30,710 nucleotides of DNA, from IMG/VR virus record IMGVR_UViG_3300025133_000429, positions 1-30,710 of that record. One strand, given 5' to 3'. Shown piece by piece: positions 30,692-30,710 of this stretch. Numbering within the stretch: position 1 is the first letter of the stretch; each line of letters opens with the position of its first letter. The translations under genes were made by a program, and so were the position numbers. This DNA comes from a virus. The notes beneath the pieces were generated by a model, which was not told the DNA's origin, ran no database searches, and was given only the letters and a program-made list of their open reading frames with translations.

Positions 30692-30710
30692 ATGAAATTA
30701 TTTGAATTGT
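30692..30710 (+). CDS. Start of a further gene, truncated by window end
   Basis: ATG at 30692 begins MKLFEL and runs off the window. The 47 bases before it are A/T-rich and contain a small AAC-TTCG-GTT hairpin. No function can be given. Confidence 0.35.

Overview
The window is about 30.7 kb of a very AT-rich, gene-dense genome. It reads as the tail and neck module of a T4-like contractile-tailed phage (myovirus). Recognisable parts are a large tail sheath protein, a gp19-type tail tube protein, a gp26-type tail chaperone/baseplate protein, a tape-measure-like protein and probable neck and tail-completion proteins (gp13-, gp14- and gp15-like). The host is probably a member of the Bacteroidota. 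Starts lack Shine-Dalgarno sequences and follow A/T-rich leaders, several promoters match the TTG/TAnnTTTG type of that phylum, and one encoded protein has a typical flavobacterial signal peptide ending in FSQ. Host identity is inference.

Layout. 1-276: an almost pure A/T satellite behind the tape-measure gene. 277-8040 (minus): tape measure, a 507-aa protein, the tail chaperone pair with a likely programmed frameshift, a hidden 21-aa cysteine-rich microprotein, two proteins with virion-type N-termini (one with leucine-rich repeats) and a GIY-YIG protein. 8105-8985 (plus): a PD-(D/E)XK-like protein and a HAD phosphatase. 8986-9218: a non-coding, structured segment. 9219-10623 (minus): a 213-aa protein, an eroded homing endonuclease and the tail tube. 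10732-12994 (plus): an intact homing endonuclease and a secreted protein. 13050-16891 (minus): a 300-aa protein and the tail sheath. 17117-17266 (plus): a small RHH-like regulator. 17267-27202 (minus): patatin-like lipase, fibre/adhesin genes with LamG-like domains, and gp15/gp14-like proteins. 27315-30710 (plus): SNF2 helicase, glutaredoxin, gp13-like neck protein and the start of another gene.

Most notable observations. (1) A pseudoknot-forming leader RNA motif occurs upstream of the sheath gene, again free-standing at 9002-9094, and as a half copy before the gp26-like gene, with compensatory stem changes between copies. (2) A 21-residue, 9-cysteine metallothionein-like microprotein lies at 5788-5853. 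(3) Five otherwise unrelated proteins share short basic N-termini ending in [ILF]xE, the form of T4 prohead-protease sites, suggesting cargo processed inside or with the virion. (4) A T7 slippery run joins the gp26-like gene to a small downstream frame just before the tape-measure region. (5) The LamG adhesin genes are duplicated and mosaic.

All calls come from reading the sequence and its translations; no database search was run.
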